Shown here: positions 59,335-64,000 of the stretch, piece by piece
Layout: each line of letters opens with the position of its first letter
How positions within the stretch are numbered: the first letter of the stretch is position 1
Source of the DNA: an uncultured Prevotella sp.
GTDB lineage: Bacteria > Bacteroidota > Bacteroidia > Bacteroidales > Bacteroidaceae
NCBI GenBank assembly: GCA_900770395.1
Contig: CAAGKM010000047.1
Coordinates: forward strand, 18,311 to 82,310
Length of the DNA: 64,000 bases
Reading direction: 5' to 3'
Made by a program: the position numbers and the translations under genes
The notes under the pieces: generated by a model
Told to the model about the DNA's origin: nothing
Databases searched by the model: none
Seen by the model: only the letters and a program-made list of their open reading frames with translations

Positions 59335-60303
59335 ATGAAGACATTTGTAAACGTTGAGGACCTCGGCGATTTGAAGAAAGCTCTTGCCGAGGCGCAGGAA
59401 ATAAAGAACGACCGTTTTAAGTATCAGCATCTGGGCAAGAACAAGACCCTGATGATGATTTTCTTCAATAACTCGCTGCGCACCAGACTGTCAACACAGA
59501 AGGCGGCGATGAACTTGGGCATGAACGTGATTGTGCTCGACGTGAACGCAGGGGCATGGAAACTGGAGACAGAGCGTGGAGTGATAATGGACGGCGACAA
59601 GAGCGAGCACTTACTTGAGGCTATCCCAGTGATGGGCAGCTATTGCGACCTCATAGGCGTGCGCTCGTTTGCAGGACTTACCGACCGTGAGTACGACTAT
59701 GCAGAGACTGTGATGCAGCAGTTCATAAAGTACAGCGGCCGTCCTGTGTTCGCAATGGAGACTGCCACGGTGCATCCACTTCAAGCTTTTGCCGACCTCA
59801 TCACCATTGAGGAGCATAAGACCGTGGAGCGTCCGAAGGTGGTTTTGACATGGGCGCCTCATTGCCGTGCCTTGCCGCAGGCTGTGCCTAACTCTTTTGC
59901 ACAGTGGATGAACGCCGCCGAGGATGTTGATCTTGTGATTACTCATCCAAAGGGTTATGAGCTTGATCCGAAGTTTGTGGGCAATGCCCGTGTGGAGTAC
60001 GACCAGATGAAGGCTCTTGAGGGAGCAGACTTTGTATATGCCAAGAACTGGAGCTGCCCTGGTGTCACCAATCCTGAGGACTACGGTAAGATATTGTCGA
60101 AAGACATGTCGTGGACCATCGACGACAAGCACATGGCAGTGACCAACAACGGCAAGTTCATGCACTGTCTGCCAGTGCGCCGCGGACTGATTGTCACCGA
60201 CGAGGTGATTGAAAGTAAGAACTCACTTGTAATTCCCGAGGCAGCCAACCGCGAGATTTCAGCAAGCGTGGTGATAAAGAGGATGCTTGAGGGAATGAAG
60301 TGA
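59335..60303 (+). CDS. argF': N-succinyl/N-acetyl-L-ornithine carbamoyltransferase
   Basis: The 322-residue protein is a transcarbamylase with the carbamoyl-phosphate motif altered to NNSLRTRLSTQKAAMN (classical STRTR-type loop), DGDKSEHLLEAIPVMGSYCD, ATVHPLQAFADL and HCLPVRRGL. This variant family in Bacteroidetes carbamoylates N-succinyl-L-ornithine instead of ornithine in arginine synthesis; Xanthomonas has the acetyl version. The succinyl assignment follows from taxonomy, not a residue test. I chose the ATG at 59335 because the longer frame overlaps the promoter. The next gene begins on its stop codon. Confidence 0.93.
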   Translation: MKTFVNVEDLGDLKKALAEAQEIKNDRFKYQHLGKNKTLMMIFFNNSLRTRLSTQKAAMNLGMNVIVLDVNAGAWKLETERGVIMDGDKSEHLLEAIPVMGSYCDLIGVRSFAGLTDREYDYAETVMQQFIKYSGRPVFAMETATVHPLQAFADLITIEEHKTVERPKVVLTWAPHCRALPQAVPNSFAQWMNAAEDVDLVITHPKGYELDPKFVGNARVEYDQMKALEGADFVYAKNWSCPGVTNPEDYGKILSKDMSWTIDDKHMAVTNNGKFMHCLPVRRGLIVTDEVIESKNSLVIPEAANREISASVVIKRMLEGMK

Positions 60304-62324
60304 GAATAGCGTTATTGGGGCTGGCACTGTGGGCGGCAGCATCTGCGGCATGCGCACAGCAGGACAAAGAGTGGATGAGGTACTACAGTGAGATAGCACT
60401 CATCGACGATGTGGAGACCGAAGGATGGGAAGACTCCTATAATTTGCTGTGTGAGATGGCTGAGCACCCGATAAACCTTAATCAGGCGACCGCAGAGGAT
60501 TTAGAGCAGATGCCGTTTCTCACAGCCCGGCAGATAGAGGACATTTGCGAATACCTTTATATGTATGGCGCAATAAAATCGTTTGCCGAACTGAAGATGA
60601 TAAGGTCATTAGACACTCCACGGCGCAAGCTGATGGAATGTTTCACCTATCTCGGTGAGGACGAGGATGAAAAGAACCGTTTCCCGTCAATAGGGAATAT
60701 CCTGAAGTATGGACGGCATGAGATTACCGCCACGGGAAAGATACCATTCTACACCCGTCAGGGCGAGGACGACGGCAAATATCTCGGCGACCGCTACAAG
60801 CACTCATTGAGATACACCTTTAACTACGGTGATAAATTAAAATTGGGGTTTATCGGCTCTAAGGACGCCGGTGAGCCTTTTTTCAAAGGCGTCAACGGCG
60901 AAGGTTACGACTACTATGGCGCTTACCTGCAACTGAAACGCTTAGGCATTGCCGATGTAATCGTGCTTGGCGATTTCAGAGCCTCGTATGGCATGGGGCT
61001 GGTGGTAAACTCAGCCTTTAACCTCGGAAAACTGTCGATGATAAGCAATCTCGGCAGAACATCCACCGGCATCCGCGGCAGTGTGTCGACATATGGCATG
61101 GACAAGTTTCGTGGAGCAGCTGCCACGATAAGGCTCGGCGACCAGTTCACTGTCAGTGCTTTCGCATCATACCGCAAAATAGATGCCACATCAGCAAAGG
61201 ACGGTCTTTCGATAACATCGATTGTGACCTCAGGCTATCACCGCACCGAACTGGAAATGGCAAAGAAAAACAACACCAGTCTCAGCGATGCTGGGGCAAA
61301 CATCAACTGGCGGCATAACGGCATGAATTTAGGGCTCACAGCACTGTACTCGCATCTCGACCGTAGGCTGCAACCCAACACCGCATACCTTTACCGCATC
61401 TACTATCCAGCCGGGAACAGTTTCCTCAACACCAGTCTTAACTACGGTTACAACCATCATATCGTAACCGTGAATGGTGAGACAGCCATTGACAAAGACG
61501 GTCATGTCGCCACTGTCAACAGTATCAGTGCCGGACTTTCCAGCCGTCTGTCGGCAATGCTCCTGCAGCGGTTCTATTCCTACCGCTATTCTGCCATTCA
61601 CGGCAGAAGCTTTGCTGAGGGAGGAAGGGTACAGAACGAGAGCGGCATCTATGGTGGTGTCACCTGGCAATGCCTGAGCCGCCTTGCAGTCACAGCATAT
61701 ACTGATTATGCCTACTTTGCATGGCCACGGATGCAGGCGTCGCAGGCATCCCATACGTGGGACAACGTGCTTCAGGCAATATACTCACAGGAGCGCTGGT
61801 CGCTGTCGGCACGCTACCGTCTGAAAATAAAGGAACGCGACAATAAGGACAAGTCAGCACTGACAAACCAAAGCGAGCACAGGGCAAGGATGATTCTCAC
61901 GCTAAATCCCTCAGAGCGTCTGTCGCTGAAAACACAAGCTGACGTAGCAAGGGTGATTTACTTGAATACCGACAAGGGATATGCGGTGAGCCAGACGGCA
62001 ACTCTGAGCTCTCCAACTTCTGTTGCTGCAACGGCGGCATGGTCAATCCACGCCTCCATAACCTATTTCAACAGCGACAGTTACAACAGCCGCATATACG
62101 TCTATGAGCGTGGTCCGCTTTACACATATTATACTCCGTCATTCTACTGCGAGGGCATACGTTACACGATAATGACAAAAGCGCATATTCTGAGAAGTCT
62201 CACGCTTACCGCCAAGCTCGGAGTCACCAATTACTTCGACCGTGCCACCATAGGCAGTGGCACGCAGATGATTGACGGTTCGTCGCAAACCGACCTTGAT
62301 GTGCAGCTGAGGTGGAAGTTTTAA
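60300..62324 (+). CDS. Helix-hairpin-helix plus outer-membrane beta-barrel protein
   Basis: The 674-residue protein has a short signal peptide (ALWAAASAACAQQ). A ComEA-like helix-hairpin-helix pair covers about residues 50-120 (INLNQATAEDLEQMPFLTAR and IKSFAELKMIRSLD), and a long beta-rich region ends LDVQLRWKF, typical of an outer-membrane barrel. HhH motifs usually bind DNA, so an exported version may concern DNA uptake or binding at the envelope; this is inference. It starts at GTG overlapping the argF' stop (GTGA), so it is translationally coupled to arginine synthesis for no obvious reason. Confidence 0.8.
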   Translation: MRIALLGLALWAAASAACAQQDKEWMRYYSEIALIDDVETEGWEDSYNLLCEMAEHPINLNQATAEDLEQMPFLTARQIEDICEYLYMYGAIKSFAELKMIRSLDTPRRKLMECFTYLGEDEDEKNRFPSIGNILKYGRHEITATGKIPFYTRQGEDDGKYLGDRYKHSLRYTFNYGDKLKLGFIGSKDAGEPFFKGVNGEGYDYYGAYLQLKRLGIADVIVLGDFRASYGMGLVVNSAFNLGKLSMISNLGRTSTGIRGSVSTYGMDKFRGAAATIRLGDQFTVSAFASYRKIDATSAKDGLSITSIVTSGYHRTELEMAKKNNTSLSDAGANINWRHNGMNLGLTALYSHLDRRLQPNTAYLYRIYYPAGNSFLNTSLNYGYNHHIVTVNGETAIDKDGHVATVNSISAGLSSRLSAMLLQRFYSYRYSAIHGRSFAEGGRVQNESGIYGGVTWQCLSRLAVTAYTDYAYFAWPRMQASQASHTWDNVLQAIYSQERWSLSARYRLKIKERDNKDKSALTNQSEHRARMILTLNPSERLSLKTQADVARVIYLNTDKGYAVSQTATLSSPTSVAATAAWSIHASITYFNSDSYNSRIYVYERGPLYTYYTPSFYCEGIRYTIMTKAHILRSLTLTAKLGVTNYFDRATIGSGTQMIDGSSQTDLDVQLRWKF

Positions 62325-62344
62325 GTAAAAAGATAAAGAAGTTT

Positions 62345-63184
62345 ATGAACTATACAGCATTATGGCGACAACTCACATCCGTTTACGATGAGCGTGAGGC
62401 GCAGGCGGTGGCACGGTATGTGCTTGAGGAGAAATACGGGATGACCGCCACCGACATTTACTGTGGCAGGGAGATGCCAGATGATAATGAGACTGCCGAA
62501 ACCGTGCAACGGCTGATGAACAGGGAGCCTGTACAGTATGTTGTGGGATGGGAATATTTCTGCGGACATAAGTTTGCAGTGAGGCCTGGCGTGCTCATAC
62601 CACGTCCCGAGACAGAGGAACTTGTCGGACGCATTATCGCTGACAGCTCTTTATTTAAGTGCATAACAGACAATCACCGCTCGCCGGCAATACTCGACAT
62701 TGGCACGGGCAGTGGATGTATTGCAATATCGTTGGCTTTGGGAATTGATAATGCTGACGTAACTGCATGGGACATTTCGCAAGATGCACTCAACATAGCC
62801 AGCAGCAACGCACGGTATTTAGGGGCAAAAGTAAGCTTTATGCAACAGGATGCGCTTAATGCGCCTGACGCCTGCGGCCATTGGGACATCATCGTAAGTA
62901 ATCCGCCCTATATATGTAATAAGGAACGCGCAGGAATGGACGGCAACGTGCTCAACCACGAGCCACATACCGCACTCTTTGTGCCCGATGACAATCCGTT
63001 GCTGTTCTACCGTGCCATTACCCGATACGCGCTACATGCACTTAAACCTGGAGGCAAACTATATTTTGAAATTAATCCGCTATATGCCAATAATATGATT
63101 AGAATGGCAAATGAGGAGGGATTCAACCATGCTGAGGTCATCGAGGACAGCTTCGGCAAGCAACGTTTTATAATTATCTATTGA
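62345..63184 (+). CDS. prmC: Release factor glutamine methyltransferase
   Basis: The 279-residue protein has the HemK/PrmC N-terminal helical domain, then PVQYVVGWEYFCGHKFAV, RPGVLIPRPETEEL, SAM motif ILDIGTGSGCIAISLALG and the catalytic NPPY in IIVSNPPYICNKE. It methylates the GGQ glutamine of RF1 and RF2. I chose the ATG at 62345. The GTG at 62312 would overlap the preceding gene by 13 bp and adds a Lys-rich extension not expected in the family. It lies 7 bp before recX. Confidence 0.94.
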   Translation: MNYTALWRQLTSVYDEREAQAVARYVLEEKYGMTATDIYCGREMPDDNETAETVQRLMNREPVQYVVGWEYFCGHKFAVRPGVLIPRPETEELVGRIIADSSLFKCITDNHRSPAILDIGTGSGCIAISLALGIDNADVTAWDISQDALNIASSNARYLGAKVSFMQQDALNAPDACGHWDIIVSNPPYICNKERAGMDGNVLNHEPHTALFVPDDNPLLFYRAITRYALHALKPGGKLYFEINPLYANNMIRMANEEGFNHAEVIEDSFGKQRFIIIY

Positions 63185-63191
63185 CAATTGT

Positions 63192-63662
63192 ATGAAAAGA
63201 CAGATATCAGAGGCTGATGCCAAGAGCCGTCTTGCCGCACTCTGCGCCAAGAGCGAGCACTGCTGCGGCGAGATGCTCGACAAGATGCGGCAGTGGGAGG
63301 TGGCAGAGGATGCGCAGGCACGGATAATGCAGTATCTCATTGAGCACAAGTTTGTTGACGATGAGCGATACACCCGTGCAATGGCTATCGACAAGGTGCG
63401 CTACAACAAATGGGGCCGTAAGAAGATTGAGCAGGCTCTGTGGATGAAGCATGTGGACACAGACATTATAAAGACCGTGCTTGATGATATTCCCGACAAG
63501 GAATATCTCGACGTGCTCCGTCCTTTATTAAAGGCTAAGCGGAAGAGCGTGAGGGGCAACTCCGGGTATGAGATTACGCAAAAGCTTGTCCGCTTTGCAA
63601 TGTCGCGCGGATTCGACTATCGGCTGATAAAAGAATGCCTTGGAGATGACTGTGAAGAGTAA
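63192..63662 (+). CDS. recX: RecA regulatory protein RecX
   Basis: The 156-residue protein has the RecX three-helix repeats: MRQWEVAEDAQARIMQYLIE, KFVDDERYTRAMAIDKVRYN and WGRKKIEQALWMKH, with later partial repeats ending RGFDYRLIKECLG. RecX limits RecA filaments. Length fits the family. It follows prmC by 7 bp and is probably cotranscribed; recA is not in the window. Confidence 0.88.
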   Translation: MKRQISEADAKSRLAALCAKSEHCCGEMLDKMRQWEVAEDAQARIMQYLIEHKFVDDERYTRAMAIDKVRYNKWGRKKIEQALWMKHVDTDIIKTVLDDIPDKEYLDVLRPLLKAKRKSVRGNSGYEITQKLVRFAMSRGFDYRLIKECLGDDCEE

Positions 63663-63678
63663 ATAGCATTCTTTAAAT

Positions 63679-64000
63679 CTACGGCAATCTTATCTGCTCC
63701 TTGCTTCCAGTGACCTTAATCCCTGTGGCAATACCCTGCGTGCTTATCTCTATGTCCGAGTATTTGGGCTCAACCATTATTGTACCGTCTAATGCAATAA
63801 CTCCCCATTGCCTGTAGTTCTTCTCCACGGCACAATAGTCACCCACAGGATTCTTGACATTACGATAGATGGGTGGCACTATCACCCGTCCATCAAGCCT
63901 CAGCCCCCATTTGTTGTTTGAGCAGAACGGTTCGGCGTTTTGTAGTTGTATCAGCCGTTCTTTCTGCTTCTCTGCCTGTATGCGCTCCACCTTTTTACTA
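63679..64000 (-). CDS. WG-repeat protein, C-terminal part (cut by window edge)
   Basis: The minus-strand frame is open from the window end (codons before the GTG at 63990 are still sense), so the gene starts outside. The visible 107 residues contain two WG-type beta repeats: NNKWGLRLDGRVIVPPIYRN and YRQWGVIALDGTIMVEPKY. A Gln/Glu-rich helix precedes them (ERIQAEKQKERLIQLQNAE). WG repeats form beta-propeller-like surfaces of unknown role. Confidence 0.8.
   Translation of the reverse strand, partial: SKKVERIQAEKQKERLIQLQNAEPFCSNNKWGLRLDGRVIVPPIYRNVKNPVGDYCAVEKNYRQWGVIALDGTIMVEPKYSDIEISTQGIATGIKVTGSKEQIRLP

Overview
The window looks like a chromosomal segment of a Bacteroidales bacterium, most likely Prevotella or a close relative. 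Evidence for this: many genes are preceded by the Bacteroidetes -7 element (TAnnTTTGC) and Shine-Dalgarno sequences are not evident; there is a complete SusC/SusD polysaccharide utilisation locus (PUL); surface lipoproteins are abundant; argF' belongs to the N-acyl-ornithine carbamoyltransferase family; and one secreted protein ends in a Prevotella-style C-terminal tail. The genus is inferred from general resemblance; no 16S or marker search was possible.

Layout. 1-416: start of a tyrosine integrase cut by the window edge. 0.6-6.6 kb: SMR exporter, secreted GH2 beta-galactosidase, then cupin, aroQ, O-methyltransferase and xerD packed head to tail. 6.6-12.9 kb (minus strand): mutS, a Ca2+-type P-ATPase and an AraC regulator. 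13.0-21.1 kb: a divergent tryptophanase-family lyase, lgt, ychF, a cation diffusion facilitator, fabI, a small lipoprotein, a C_GCAxxG_C_C protein and a MalY-type lyase. 21.1-43.2 kb: a beta-mannan/glucomannan PUL in two transcription units. 43.2-48.7 kb: GH3-family ligase, Ig-like lipoprotein, DUF3108 protein and papain-like lipoprotein protease. 48.9-53.4 kb: pckA and a secreted DUF1593-CE15 fusion. 53.4-57.3 kb: HAD hydrolase, an AT-rich two-gene insert (STAS-like/HATPase plus DUF4325), a DMT permease and a methyltransferase. 57.4-59.1 kb: an ECF sigma factor fused through a membrane segment to an outer-membrane beta-barrel. 59.3-64.0 kb: argF', an HhH/beta-barrel protein, prmC, recX and the end of a WG-repeat protein.

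How the PUL fits together. Two lipoprotein GH5 enzymes (one with a BACON domain), SusD and an IPT/SGBP-B-like lipoprotein would cut and hold glucomannan at the cell surface, and SusC would import the oligosaccharides. A GH5_7 mannanase, a CE7 acetyl esterase and a GH26 mannanase carry ordinary signal peptides and would finish the job in the periplasm. An MFS/GPH symporter then brings mannobiose into the cytoplasm, a mannobiose 2-epimerase makes Man-Glc, and a GH130 phosphorylase (Asp131 at the position used by the B. fragilis enzyme) releases mannose-1-phosphate and glucose. An AraC regulator is the only regulator inside the locus; no hybrid two-component system is present in the window. An AAA ATPase/DUF234 gene with its own paired inverted repeats sits between the two PUL operons. 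Five-copy 21-22 bp repeat arrays lie in the intergenic regions on both outer flanks.

The best candidates for something new are the sigma-factor/membrane/beta-barrel fusion, the STAS-HATPase/DUF4325 pair in its AT-rich insert, the unrecognised two-module secreted protein in front of susC, the DUF1593-CE15 fusion with an altered serine motif, and the paired 21/22-bp arrays flanking the PUL.
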